Assembly (NCBI GenBank): GCA_905221605.1
Contig: CAJNDS010001225.1
Span: forward strand, 33,501-97,500
DNA length: 64,000 nt
Direction of reading: 5' to 3'
Source of the DNA: Symbiodinium natans
Taxonomy: Eukaryota; Sar; Dinophyceae; Suessiales; Symbiodiniaceae
Positions 1 through 10,473 of the stretch are shown piece by piece. The position numbers and the translations under genes were made by a program. Position 1 is the stretch's first letter, and the number at the start of each line of letters is the position of its first letter. The notes beneath the pieces were generated by a model. It saw nothing but the letters and a program-made list of their open reading frames with translations, made no database searches and was not told where the DNA came from.

Positions 1-323
1 GGGGCGTCACCGACATCTGACGCCCTCACCAACTCAGCCACTTCTTCTGCCGAAGCCTCGTGAAAGCACAAGAGAACATGCTGCAAGTCGATCGTTCGAC
101 CCTGCAGAGAATCACGATCCTCCAGCTGCGTGCCTTGGTGTAGGAGCCTCTGCCTGAATCGAGGTAACCCGCAAAAACTTTGAAGATGTCGCTTCAAGGC
201 TCGGACGTCTGTGAGCTCGTCTGGATGCAATGCTGCCACCTCCTCCCCAGAAAGCTTCTGCACGTGCAACTTCGTGGTAAGGAAAGCAAGGGCGTGCTTC
301 CGCTTCATTCCTTTTGCAACCAT
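1..323 (-). CDS. N-terminus of a dinoflagellate-type ankyrin protein, cut by the left edge
   Basis: The reverse strand is open from an ATG at 323 to the window edge (107 codons). About 15 residues in, the reading contains KLSGEEVAALHPDEL, then a basic stretch with LPRFRQRLLHQG, then LQHVLLCFHEAS and EEVAELVRASDVGD. From established knowledge, this order (a KLSGEE-like strand, the RFRQRLLH motif, a VLL-F strand, then the start of an alpha-helical repeat) is a common ubiquitin-like lead-in to ankyrin repeats in dinoflagellate proteins. No complete ankyrin repeat is inside the window. A second in-frame ATG at 335 would add MLLA to a hydrophobic run. Upstream at 380-400 is a short CCCTAAA tract, so the true 5' end may be in an earlier exon. 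The family call is good; function is unknown. Confidence 0.7.
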   Translation of the reverse strand, partial: MVAKGMKRKHALAFLTTKLHVQKLSGEEVAALHPDELTDVRALKRHLQSFCGLPRFRQRLLHQGTQLEDRDSLQGRTIDLQHVLLCFHEASAEEVAELVRASDVGDA

Positions 324-500
324 GGCCAATAGCATCAGCAACAACAGATATACTTGAGCCTGAAGCTGCACAACGCTCCTTGTAACCCTAAACCCTAAAC
401 CATGACTGATGAAACACAAGTGCTTATGACATGCGCATTCAGAGCTGCTTCCCGTGTGGATGCAGCATGTTGCAATGAAAGCCTTGCTCTAGGGTTCCAT

Positions 501-553
501 GTATGCGCCCTTAATTTGGATCCCTTTACACCATGTATAACAAGGGCGCATAC
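501..553. repeat. 12-bp perfect inverted repeat
   Basis: GTATGCGCCCTT at 501-512 is matched exactly in reverse complement at 542-553. Each arm is followed nearby by GGATCCCT (about 517 and 557). It may be a small hairpin element. No other copy was noticed. Confidence 0.5.
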
Positions 554-960
554 TTCGGATCCCTATAAACAAGGGTCAAGGACCATACCAAGGCCCCATG
601 GCTCCAACCTTAGACTTGTGGAGCAGTCTGGAAACCCTAAACCCTAAATCCCTAAACCCTGCAAACCCTAAACCCGAAACCCCGAACCCGAAACCCCAAA
701 CCCAAACCCCAAAACCCAAAAAACCCAAAAACCCAAAACCCTAGACCCTAAACCGGGCTAATGTGGGGGGGGGGGGGGGACTCAGGTGTGGGATGGTCGC
801 CCCTAAGCCCTGATACCGCAAGCCAGGATCCTGGATCCTGGGTCTAGCTTAGGGAACAAGGGTTTAGGGTTTAGGGTTCAGGGTTCAGGGTTTAGGGTTT
901 AGGGAATATCGGGAATATTCCTCAGGGATATTCTGGAAGATGTAGGTATCGGTCGCGCCA

Positions 961-1080
961 CCCTAAATCCTCAACCCTAAACCCTAAACCCTAAACCCTA
1001 CACCCTGAACCCTAAACCCCAAACCCCAAACCCCAAACCCTAAACCCTAAACCCTGAACCCTAAACCCTAAACCCTGAAC
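961..1080. repeat. CCCTAAA telomere-like tract
   Basis: Heptamer array with scattered CCCCAAA and CCCTGAA variants. It lies directly downstream (minus strand) of the HGGPG exon at 1086-1189 and would sit in its next intron. Confidence 0.9.
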
Positions 1081-1085
1081 GCTGC

Positions 1086-4000
1086 CTGCTGCTTGAGGGG
1101 CAGCATGTAGTTGTGGCCAAAGCCAGGACCTCCATGCACCATCAGAAGCGGGAGCTTCTGGGGTACCTCGGCTCGTGGCTTTATAAGGGCTAGGGTTTAG
1201 GGTTTAGGGTTTAGGGTTTAGGGTTTAGGGTTTAGGGTTTAGGGTTTGGGGTTTAGGGTTTAGGGGTTCAGTTCACAGGCTTTCAGGGTCGAGGGGCGTG
1301 GAATTCTGAGCGTAAGGTCTCGGGTAGTGGAGTGTAGGGCTTCGAGCGGTGGAGTGTATGGTTTTGGCGGTTTAGGGCTTCTCGGGCTCGCAGAAAGGCC
1401 CCCCCTATGGGCCCTGGAGACCCTTCCTCCCAGGAGGTGGAGGTTGGCATTCTTGGAGATTCATGGCCTAGGTTTTCGGGCTGAAGTGCCAGGAACGGCT
1501 GGTTACAACTGCGCCCCTAAAACCCCGAACCCTAAAAAACCCTGAGCCAAGTACGGTATCTGTCATATTATTTCTTCCGTGTTTTCGCACTGTTCTGGGG
1601 CTTGAGGTGTGTGGTTTCGGTTCAGCGGTGTAGGGCTACTTCGGGATGCTTAAGAGTTCGGCTTTAGGGTTGCTCGTGGCTTAAATGCACATCCGTCTCG
1701 TGTGACATTCTTAAACAAACCATTCACACCATTTACTCATGCACGACCCGGCATATTTAAGGTTTCTGGTTCAAAGTTGCTTTACTTAATTTGAGCAATC
1801 GCAATCCAAAACGACGTCGGGGGCTTTCAAGGACCTATCAAGAAACTTGGTTCAAAAGACAGTACTAAGGACCCTACAAGCCTTATAACCCATTGAAACC
1901 AACCTCCCCACCCCCCTCACCCACCCAACCCCTTGTTCTTGTGTCGTTTAGCAGCTGGAGCGCCTGTATCCCACATACTCACTTGGAGGTTCAGGGTATT
2001 TACGAACACACCCCAATTATAACCCCTCTGGGGTACTTAAGGGGCTTATATGTGGGTCATAACTACACGTTTTACGGGATACCCTAACCCCTAAACCCAA
2101 AACCCAAGACCCTAAACCCTTAGAATGGGTCACTAAGTACCCTGAACCTCCAAGCAGGGAAGTCGGCGACGGTTTGCATCGTGCTGTGGTGCTTGACTGA
2201 CCATCGCCATCGGGCTTACCATCATTCTCAAACCATACCCTAAGCCCTAAGCCCTAAGCCCTAAGCCCTAAGCCCTAAACCCTAAACCCTAAACCCTAAA
2301 CCCTAAACCCTAAATACCCTAAATACCCTAAACCCTAAATTTAGACCCTAAACCCTAAACGCTAAACACCCAACATCGCTTGTGACGCGAGTTCGCCTGC
2401 TTGCAACCAATGTGAACTCTACTTGGAGCTTCAGGGTACTTGTTCAGGATACTTGGAAACCCATGATAAGTGTAAAAAAAGGGTTAGGGCCGGTTAGGGG
2501 TTAGGGTTTAGGGTTTAGGGTTCAGGGTTTAGGGTAGCCCTTGCAAGTGCAGCTATAACCCACATATAAGCCTCTTAAGTATCCAAATGGGGTTATAACT
2601 GGGTTAGAAGTACATTTGTAATTGAGTTCCTAAGTGTCCTGAACCTCCAAGTGCCCACGAAGCTGCAAGTAGGGGTCTAGGATGGCGGTAAACACCCTCT
2701 GAAAAATATTCCTAAACATAGTCCTCAGAAAACCCAATAAGGGGAAGTATTGACTATCCCAAAGAAAAAGAAATTAATTAAAACAATAAACCCTGCACCT
2801 GTCCATCAAACCCTGCGCCCTAAACCCTAACCCCCAAACCGGGTTTCGGGCCCTAAGCCCTAAACCCTAAACCCCAAACCCCAAACCCTAAACCCTAAAC
2901 CTAAAACTTGTATGCCCCTGGCTGGTTTCTCCCCACGGCGGGAGTAGCGCCAGTAGGCGAGCCGCAGACCCCTCACCTGAATCGCAGCTAGGGTTTTTGG
3001 GTTTAGGGTTTAGGGTTTAGGGCTTAGGGTTTAGGGTTTAGGGTTTAGGGTTTAGGGTTTAGGGTTTAGGGTTTAGGGTGTGTATAGTGCTTCGGGCAGG
3101 ATGGTTGTAGCTAATGTTAGGTATATCGGTATGACAGTACCGGAGGTACGTGCAAGCTGACTTCGAACTACCCCGGACCCTCCAATAGCCCTTATTACGT
3201 GAGCTAGGGGGAGCTAGGGTGTGGGTAACACAGGGTTACGGGTTTAGGGTTTAGGGTATACTTCAAGGTATCATAGAAAACAAAGAAACCCTAACCCCCC
3301 TCCCTCCCTAAACCCTAAACCCTAAACCCTAAACCCTAAAACCTAAACCCTAAACCCTAAACCCTAAACCCTAAACCCTAAACCCTAAACCCTAGACCCT
3401 AAACCCTAAACCCTAAAACCTAAACCCGAAACCCGAAACCCTAACCCCCCTCCCTCCCCCCCCCCCCAAAAAAAAAACAATATGTACATAAAAAAATAAA
3501 GAACCCAACAAGCTCGGAGAGCCTGGATGGTGCCGGTAACCCTAAACCCTAAACCCCCCCCCCTCCCTAAACCCTAAACCCTAAACCCTAAACCCTAAAC
3601 CCTAAACCCTAAACTCTAAACTCTAAACCCTAAACCCTAAACCCTAAACCCTAAACGCAACAAGCTCGGAGGGCCTGGATGGTGCCGGGAACCACCTCTA
3701 GATCACAGAGGTCCGGGAAGGCGTAGCGAAGCAGGGCATCGCAACTCAGCTCGGCGCGCTCTGGGTCGATCTCCACCTCTTCACAAGACAGGGTTTAGGG
3801 TTTAGGGTTAGGGTTTAGGGTTTAGGGTTTAGGGTTTAGGGTTTAGGGTTTAGGGTTTAGGGTTTAGGGTTTAGGGTTTAGGGTTTAGGGTTTAGGGTTT
3901 AAGGTTTAAGGTTTAGGGTTTAGGGTTTAGGGTTTAAGGTTTTAGGGTTTAGGGTTCAGGGTGTAGGGTTTAGGGCTTAGGGTTTAGGTTTTGTATCCCT

Positions 4001-4711
4001 AATAGCCTAAGGGTGCATGGACCCTCAGGGTCGGAACCCTAGCAAACATGGTAGTTTTAGCTGTTACTTACAAAATTATTCCCCAGCATCCCTAAGTTCA
4101 TGCCCCGAAAACACCCAGAACCTCATAGGGGTTTAGGGGGTTTGGGGTTTTGGGGTTTGGGGTTTAGGGTTCAGGGCTACCATACCCTTAGAATAACATG
4201 TTGAGGGTACGACCGGGGGTCCTAACCCCTCACCCTACCCCCAACACTCAAAGCCCTGCAGCCCTGAAGCACTTCAAACCCTCAAGTTTCCCTAAACCCT
4301 AACCCTAAACCCTAAACCTTAAACCTTAAACCTACACCCTAAACCCTAAACCATCCTAAAAGCCCTCAACCCCAAAACTTCACCGTGGAAACGCAACTCG
4401 CCACGCCACCCTAAACCCTATAAACCCTACAAAGCCCATAAAGCCTAAAAAGCCTATAAACCCTATAAACCCTATAAAGCCTATAAAGCCCATAAACCCT
4501 ACACATAAAGCTTAAAAGCCTGTAAACCTTTTTCCTTTCCTTTCCTGTGCTTGCAGCGTCAGCTGGTGCTGGCCAAAAACGGGTACAAAGCCCATAAGCC
4601 CTATAAACCCTATAAAACCTACAAAACCCGAAGACCAACCAGCTTCGCTTCCGAAACCTCCGTCGACGCGGCGCCGGCCAGCAGCCCGAAAACCAGGGCG
4701 AGCATGGCCAT
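1086..4711 (-). CDS. Secreted alpha/beta hydrolase resembling proline iminopeptidase (at least 4 exons, 3' end unresolved)
   Basis: Exons, by phase and splice sites: 4628-4711, 3666-3776, 2916-2976 and 1086-1189. Exon 1 starts MAMLALVFGLLAGAASTE, a clear signal peptide. Exon 2 encodes VEIDPERAELSC and an acidic/hydrophobic stretch. Exon 3 encodes VRGLRLAYWRYSRRGEK, like the strand before the nucleophile loop of the family. Exon 4 encodes KLPLLMVHGGPGFGHNY. HGGPG is the oxyanion-hole signature of prolyl aminopeptidases (S33 family), which remove N-terminal proline. Intron donors used are GT or GC (G|GCATAC after exon 3), and all acceptors are AG. Phases agree throughout. An extra 24-nt exon around 4554-4577 is possible. 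Every intron contains TTTAGGG-type repeats, and the exon 2 end is duplicated at 3509-3536. The catalytic Ser/Asp/His exons were not found, so the gene may be incomplete or its 3' exons too short to see. Confidence 0.6.
1190..1268. repeat. TTTAGGG telomere-like tract
   Basis: About eleven near-perfect heptamers starting at the first base beyond the HGGPG exon acceptor (CTAG at 1190-1193 on +). The tract therefore supplies the acceptor end of the intron. Confidence 0.9.
1981..2154. mobile_element. Family C inverted-repeat element with telomere-like filling
   Basis: Left end CTTGGAGGTTCAGGGTA, right end TACCCTGAACCTCCAAG; the internal text ('ATAACCCCT', 'TTATATGTGGGT') is shared with other family C copies. 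CCCTAAA-like units at about 2080-2120 lie inside. Confidence 0.65.
2227..2360. repeat. CCCTAAG then CCCTAAA tract
   Basis: Four CCCTAAG units followed by a CCCTAAA array with interruptions. Each variant is locally homogeneous. Confidence 0.85.
2421..2652. mobile_element. Family C element split by a TTTAGGG tract
   Basis: Left end ACTTGGAGCTTCAGGGTACTT at 2421; right end CCTGAACCTCCAAG to 2652. The inside carries 'CCACATATAAGCC', shared with the copy at 20.5 kb, plus a short TTTAGGG tract at about 2495-2535. Confidence 0.6.
2989..3078. repeat. TTTAGGG telomere-like tract
   Basis: About twelve units. It lies in the intron upstream of hydrolase exon 3. Confidence 0.9.
3290..3436. repeat. CCCTAAA telomere-like tract
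   Basis: About 20 units with a few CCTAAAA and CCCGAAA variants, then a C-run/A-run at 3449-3476. It lies within a hydrolase intron. Confidence 0.9.
3509..3690. repeat. 28-bp direct repeat flanking a CCCTAAA tract (exon end duplicated)
   Basis: A stretch beginning ACAAGCTCGGAG and ending GGTGCCGG occurs at 3509-3536 and again at about 3660-3688 with one mismatch. The tract at 3539-3656 lies between. The second copy is the end of hydrolase exon 2. Each copy holds CCAG|GC on the minus strand, so splicing from copy to copy would be seamless. Confidence 0.8.
3791..3990. repeat. TTTAGGG tract, about 200 bp
   Basis: One of the longest tracts in the window, about 27 units, with one TTAGGG unit near 3806 and TTTAAGG variants near 3900. 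It lies in the intron between hydrolase exons 1 and 2. Confidence 0.92.
4426..4530. repeat. CCCTATAAA nonamer array
   Basis: Tandem CCTATAAAC/CCTATAAAG units, a longer relative of the telomere-like heptamer. They make spurious ORFs rich in YRVY or YKPYK in both strands. Confidence 0.75.
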
Positions 4712-5518
4712 GGCTCTGGGCGTTGTTGTCCGTATGTATGCATGCTCTCTCTTCTTTTTTGTTTTTTGTTTAGTTTGTTGATTCTCGTTTTTTTTTTGTT
4801 TTTTTTTTTTTTTTTTTGGGGGGGGGGGTGGTGTTGAGGTTCAAGGTTTAGGGTTTAGGTGTCTTGTGTCCGGGATTTAGGGTTTAGGGGGGTTTGTTCG
4901 GGTCGAGGCTTGCTTATGCGGTGTGTGGCTGAGCTTGGGGTTTAGGCCTTATAGAGCCAAGAACTCTCCAAGAGACTCAAATGACCACATGATCGAGGAA
5001 TCCCCCAATAGATCCCCATGATTCTTGTGCTTGAAACGGAAGATTCACTATACAGGCCCTACAAACCCTCAGCCCCGGTACTTCAGGAGAATTGGGGCTC
5101 TCTATGTCTCGGCTTTTTCCCGCAAGAAAGCTGTAGGAAATGGCGCGTGTCCCACACGTTAGCTGGCTGCGAGCTCCACTTGTCAGAGGCTTGCAGAGTT
5201 AGGGCCTCGCTGGCTCCGTGGCACTTGGCAGCCTCACTTGCGGACAATGTGACCTCAGAGTCCTCGCCTTGCAGCCGAAACTGCGATAGAGCAGCAAGGC
5301 GAGGTTACATCCTGAGATCGGTCGGAAGCTGGAGTCGTGTGCTTCAAAGGCCTTCTTAGCCATTGCTGCCCCAAAGCCGCCTGGAAATGAGATCAGCAGA
5401 GGCTGTGTTCTTTTTTGGGAGGGGGGGGAGCCGATCATCGACAAGGCCCCGTCACGAGCGCCGCATCGGCGTCCCTCCGAATCTGAGATTTCACCCTGGA
5501 GACTCTGTGAGTTGATCT

Positions 5519-5621
5519 ACTTAGGTGCTGAGTTCCCTTGGTGAAAAAGGTTATCCTTTGCTTTTAAAGAGGTTTTTATACTACCCCAAAAGGTTGCAGG
5601 TTACCCACCCAGCACCTAAGT
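5519..5621. mobile_element. Family D element, single copy noticed
   Basis: Perfect 12-bp terminal inverted repeat ACTTAGGTGCTG ... CAGCACCTAAGT around about 80 bp. Size and design match the introner-like families elsewhere in the window. Confidence 0.6.
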
Positions 5622-5937
5622 CTATCAAACCATGGTGGGGAATAGCTCACCTTGATCCTGGCTCTGATGCAAAACATGGCGGCTGAGTTGCCTGGACCTA
5701 TAGGGGTTATTTGGGGGTGCCGATTTTCTGAAGAGATCAAGAACCCTACCCCAATGACTACCGAGAAGCACCTCCCCCAGAAGCTTTTGTAGCGGAATGG
5801 GCTCAAATTTGCTGCCCGTGTCACGGCTTCCGGGCCTCTAAAGGCCCACCACCTAGTCTTGGCTTTGGGCTTTGGGAGTCCCAATTGGGATTCCACAAGC
5901 CTGCTCCCAGGGTTCCCGAAACAAACCCCACAAGTGC

Positions 5938-6013
5938 AAGTGGGTCCCCTTTTGGGATCCGCTTTTAAAACGTGCCGCCTGCTAATGGGTACCCCAAAAA
6001 AATACTCAAGTGG
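5938..6013. mobile_element. Family E element, degenerate copy
   Basis: Shares TTTTGGGATC and GTGCCGCCTGCTAATGGG with the copy at 41146-41221. The ends are less well conserved than in that copy. Confidence 0.5.
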
Positions 6014-6639
6014 TTAAGGGTCGTCTGCAGCCCCATCCGTCGTTCGAAGCTGTAGCAGGCGAGGTGGGGCAGCAAGGGCAACTTTTATGGACTCCGGGCG
6101 TCTGGGCTTTCTGAGGGCACCGGTACCCGAATGCTCGGCCCAAGATCCATGCAGCTTGCGGCTCATATCAGCTTCTACTCTGAGCAAACCCCGGAAACCC
6201 GGCAGTCACCAAGCATTCTAGAACCCCAGCCTCTTGACCCTTGAGGCCTCTAGGGTTTAGGGTTTAGGGGTTTAGGGTTTAGGGCTACGCCCATGAACCA
6301 TCAGAAGCCCATGGAAGAAGCCGCAAAGCAGCGGGGAGTCAGCGAAGTGCGCTGGAACGGCGCTGAGAGATTTTAGGTCTGCGGTTTGCTCGCACCAGGC
6401 AAAGCTGAGGCAGAAGCGTGTGACAGCTGGCGCATGGACAGAGCTGGATGAGGGCTCTTGACATAGGGCTTGTAGTAGTTCTACATCATAGGATGCATGC
6501 ACGGAAGTGCAGACAAGGGTTTGGGGTTGTAGGCCTTGGTGATAGCTGGCGCTTCTTTCAGAGAGTTGGAAACGGACCTTCAAGTCTACGGAAACCCAAG
6601 CCCGAAGCATCGAATCCTACAACCGGGCGCATCTGTTCA

Positions 6640-7480
6640 GCGGTCTTGGTAGCTGGTACCCTCGCGAAGCTCTTGCAAGAGCCGCCCACGCGCTAGACAC
6701 CACAAGACCATGAGAGCGCGCGGCCGCTTCCAGCCTTTAGGGCGTCTGGCTTATGGGTGGGCTTATCAAACTCCTATAAAGTGCATGCACGGAAGCCCGG
6801 AGATGTGTCGTTGCAGAGCCGCCGTGGTAGCAGGCCTTTCTGACCAGCAGCATTAAGTTGGATCTTCTGCAGAAACTGCCGGATGCAGACTTTTTTTACC
6901 CAAAACCGAAGCCCTAGAAAGCATGGTGCCCCCCTCGTCCTCCACCCACTACCCACCAGAATCCCCCAAGAAGTTGATGGTTTTGGGGACTACCTGTCCC
7001 CTAAGGCTCCCAAGAGCCCAAAGTGGGACTAGCGCGAATCGGCCTCACAGCCTTAGACCCCGCCCAAGGAGGCAGCATTTGCACACTTGCGCAGTTTTCA
7101 AAGGGGCGCCCCACACAATGGACCTCAAGGAGCAAGAGCTCGGAAGTCGCGAGCTTCAAGCCTGTGCTCTCAGCCTATGAGAGGGTCTCTTCCAGCCTCA
7201 AACCTGAGCTGCGGGACCGTTGCCCCTGAGAGGAAGATGTGGACTCCATCAAGTTGTTCGGCAGCGTGCAACACAGAGCCAAGCTGACTTTGGGTAGAAG
7301 ACTGAGATGTGGAGATGTAAAATTCTGGACACTCTGCCATCAGAAGTCCGTCTAAAGAGGAAGCCTATAGCTTGCTTGGGCTCAGCGTGCGCGCGGAAGT
7401 CGGCGGGTCAGGCTGGGACGACACGCACCCTCCACCAGTTCCCTGAAGCTTCAGCAGCCACAAGGTGGTGGTGTTCTGGA
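6640..7480. repeat. Segmental duplication, copy 1
   Basis: Diverged but collinear with 11547-12380. Shared landmarks in the same order include GGGACTACCTGTCC, 'CTCAAACCTG', 'AACTCCATCA.CTTGTTCGG' and 'CCCTCCACC'. Open frames are not conserved between copies, which suggests a non-coding or decayed unit. Confidence 0.6.
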
Positions 7481-9282
7481 GTTTATCAGGAGGGACTTCT
7501 GGTTGCAGCTAGATGCCTTGCACCATCTCGGCAAGGCATGGCAGGAGGACGGAACCTCCCCTAATACCCGAAGCCCTAAACTCTCAGCCCACCGGGCTTT
7601 TGGCTGAATCAGGGGCCGAGGCCAAGCAAGCATCCCTAGCAGAGGCATCCGGTGCTGAGGCCAGGCAAGCATCCCTAGAAACTGACAGCAGTGGTTTGAA
7701 GCCAAGACTCACCTCGGCCCAAGATGCACAACTCGCAACCCCGACCCCAAAGCCTAGCTTCCATCTTCTGTCGTTCAGCGCCAGGGTGATAACCCTAAAC
7801 CCTAAACCTAAACCCTAAACCCAAAAACCCTGCTGGTTTGAAGGGGCGCGGAACAGGGCACGGGCCACGGAGTCATGGTTGGCGGCCCTTGGGTGTAGTC
7901 CGTGCACGCTGAGCTCACTCGAAGAGGGGTGGGCTCGGCCTTCCCCCTAAACAGGGTTTATAGGGTTTAGGGTTTAGGCTTCGCCCCCAAGGCAGTTATG
8001 TCGACGAAGCGCTCAGGGAAGGCCAAACACTTGGAGGGAGTTCCGGGTAATCCCACTGGCTTCAGTCTCTAGCAGAAGAAGGTTAGAACTGTTGGGTTTG
8101 GGGGGGGTGCAATTCAAGGGGTACCTGACTTATCAAGGCCCCTAAGCCCCACACGAGAAACCCTATACTCAGCCACGAAGATGCTCGGCAGGGTATCAGG
8201 GCTTGGTCAGGCTTCATCCGAGTCCGAACTGGCCCAAGTACCTTTTAAGAGAGTTTTTGGGCCCCCAAGTGCTTGCTGTTTCGGGGTCTTGGTTGCTTAG
8301 GATACCTTTGGGATAGGGAGCCTAGCTAGCTCTCAACAAGTTGCTGTGACCAGGAGAGCTGTGAAAAACGAACGGGTAGCTCTCACCACGTAGGATGTGG
8401 TTGCGGGTGGCCTTAAGTTGCAAGGGCAGGGACTTCACGGCAGCGGGTGGAGAGAAACAAGGCCTCCTTGCGAAATTCTCAGCTTGAACAGGAACATGGG
8501 AGGGACCCTCCCTAGAGGACCCAAACCTCACCAAGCTCATATCACTACTCCAAGAGGGGCGAGCAAGGTGCCTCAGATGCATCTGCGAAGGCTCTTGAGC
8601 ACGGTTCAGGCCTGCCCCCTTCAACCTGAACCCCTTGAGATTATTGACATGCACCCCTCCAAAGCCCCCAAGATCTCAGGACAAATAGACCCCTCGAAAG
8701 CCCAATCCCCAAATGCCCCCGAAGCCCAAATGCTCTCATGACGCCCAGCTCGAGGGATATTGGGGGGGGGGGGCTGAGAGTGGGGCGTCTTGCTGACAGC
8801 AGCTCCTGGACCTATACGCTGCGTGGGCAACGGAGCTTCTTACGACTCCGGAGGGCTTCAAGGGCTCTGCGGCTGGACGGCTGCAACTGTGGGTGGAACT
8901 TCCCTTTGCAGGTATCACATGGTGGGGTCGCCCCACCCTGCAAGCATGGGTAGAAGGACTGCTAGCGAGTTTGGCAGGAGGGATCAGGGCATCCTGAGGA
9001 AGCAAAACAAGCCCCCCGGAGATGCTCCCTTGAGGGAAGAATTGTCTGAAGGGGGGGGACAAGCAAGTGGCTCAGGGATGCCATTCAACAGGATCGCGCT
9101 GCTGCAGGAGAGAACAGCTAGTCTCAAAAACGGCTAGTTTCCAAAATCAGCGCAACATTAAGCTCAGACTCAAAGGTTTCCTGCCTTCTCTCCTGGGCAA
9201 ACTTGAAGGGCCCATTTTGGGCGGGCCTTCGGGGTGCTAGTCTAGTGCCTCATCGCACGCAGAGAGGCTGTGAGGCGCTTTC

Positions 9283-9374
9283 ACCCTAAACCCTAAACCC
9301 TAAACCCTAAACCCTAAACCCTAAACCCTAAACCCTAAACCCTAAACCCTAAACCCTAAACCCTAAACCCTACA
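9283..9374. repeat. CCCTAAA tract
   Basis: Twelve nearly perfect units between unique sequences. Confidence 0.92.
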
Positions 9375-9660
9375 GGGCAGCAGGCACTCTGCGGGTTTAG
9401 CAAAGGCCTGTGGGCGTGCAAGATGTTGGGCGGGTCTTGACGGAATTCCCTTGCACCAAGCCCATGAATGGCTCGGGCTTTAGGGGTGTTATACCGCAAA
9501 AGCCCCAGAGGGCTATACATCGTTGGGGAGTTAGGGCCTCCGCGGAAGGCATTGAGCCTTTAAGCCCTGCCCAGGGGGCCATTTTTTGGGATGAAAGGCA
9601 GGAGCCTCAAGATTCACAACCCGACATTTCAAACCCTAAACCCTAAAAGCCCTAAACCCT

Positions 9661-9846
9661 AGCAGTTTTTGGCAGGGCGGGGGCTTCCGGGATCGAGGAT
9701 GCTTCCGATTTCTTTACTACACGGACCTTGCCCCAGGGCTCTGTAGTAGTAGGAGCGGCAGATGCAGGCCAACCAGGAATCTGCGAGATGGGGGCATGAT
9801 GCTTCGAAGCATCAGGGGGCTCAGGCTTTTTTGGACTCCCCCCCAA
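9661..9846 (-). CDS. Possible exon, unknown product
   Basis: The open minus-strand reading is proline/lysine/alanine-rich (SPKKPEPPDASKHH, then KVRVVKKSEASSIPEAPALP). It sits exactly between two CCCTAAA patches (9640-9660 and 9850-9930), the placement seen for better-supported exons. No family was recognised and no phase partner identified. Confidence 0.3.
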
Positions 9847-10293
9847 ACTTTAAACCCTAGACCCGGGGTTTAAGGTTTAGGGTTTACTACACCCTAAACC
9901 CTAAACCCTCAACCCTAAACCCTAAACCCGGCTTGGTGCTTTGGGGCCTCAAGCCGTTGTTTGGGGGAAAAATCTTGAGAGGGCTCAACCCCCCTCAGCC
10001 GTGATCCCTACCTGTTGCTTGGGTTTTGAGGGTTTAGGGGTTTGGTCCCTGTAGGGGAACTTTCTTATGGGTCAGAGGGGACCTCTGCAGGTGTCTTTGC
10101 GTCAGGCGGTGGCCAGGTGAAGGGCGATAGGCGACCATACAGCTGAGCAAATCGCAGGAGGAATGGGTGGTGTGCAAGGCCTCTTTCTTACTTGCAAACT
10201 TAGGGTCTAGGGTTTAGGGTCTATAGGGTTTAGGGTTTCGGAAACTGAGGGTCTAGGGTTTCGGAGAGCAGTAGCCGTCTCAGTGGTCGGCAC

Positions 10294-10382
10294 CATGGCG
10301 GTCTCAAAGCGACTGGAGGGTTTTTTGCCAGCTCGGCGAAGCAGCCGGAGGCCAACCCCAGGCTCACTCGTTGCTTCTCAGG
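10294..10382 (+). CDS. Possible first exon on the plus strand, unknown product
   Basis: An ATG in a CACCATGG context opens a basic reading (MAVSKRLEGFLPARRSSRR) ending at CTCAGG|GTG, just before a TTTAGGG tract. It is one of very few plus-strand candidates and may be chance. Confidence 0.2.
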
Positions 10383-10406
10383 GTGTAGGGCTGAGGGTTT
10401 GTTTTT

Positions 10407-10473
10407 TAGGGTTTAGGGTTTAGGGTTTAGGGTTTAGGGTTTAGGGTTTAGGGTTTAGGGTTTAGGGTTTAGG
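10407..10473. repeat. TTTAGGG tract
   Basis: Nine to ten perfect units. Confidence 0.9.

Larger units (their letters stand above)
5000..9280. other. Low-feature stretch with uncertain exons
   Basis: No family was recognised. Minus-strand fragments that read like protein include 5240-5390 (contains AMAKKAFEAHDSSF after a TTTCCAG acceptor) and 6290-6540. Neither could be joined by phase to neighbours. Short tracts occur at 6250-6285 and 7790-7830. One inverted-repeat element (5519-5621) and one half of a segmental duplication (6640-7480) lie here. Confidence 0.4.

Noticed and set aside
905-960. Next hydrolase exon reading TDTYIFQNIPEEYSR
   Set aside because: An acceptor is present, but the expected strand after HGGPG is not matched.
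2150-2232. Exon candidate reading ENDGKPDGDGQSSTTARC in the hydrolase gene
   Set aside because: Its phase does not fit between hydrolase exons 3 and 4, and it abuts a family C element; left out of the model.
4411-4781. YRVYRLYG / YKPYK repeat ORFs on both strands
   Set aside because: Artefacts of the CCCTATAAA repeats. The real coding part on the minus strand is the signal-peptide exon 4628-4711.
9283-9374. CRISPR-like arrays
   Set aside because: The repeats are contiguous 7-9 bp units without spacers, in a eukaryotic gene context.
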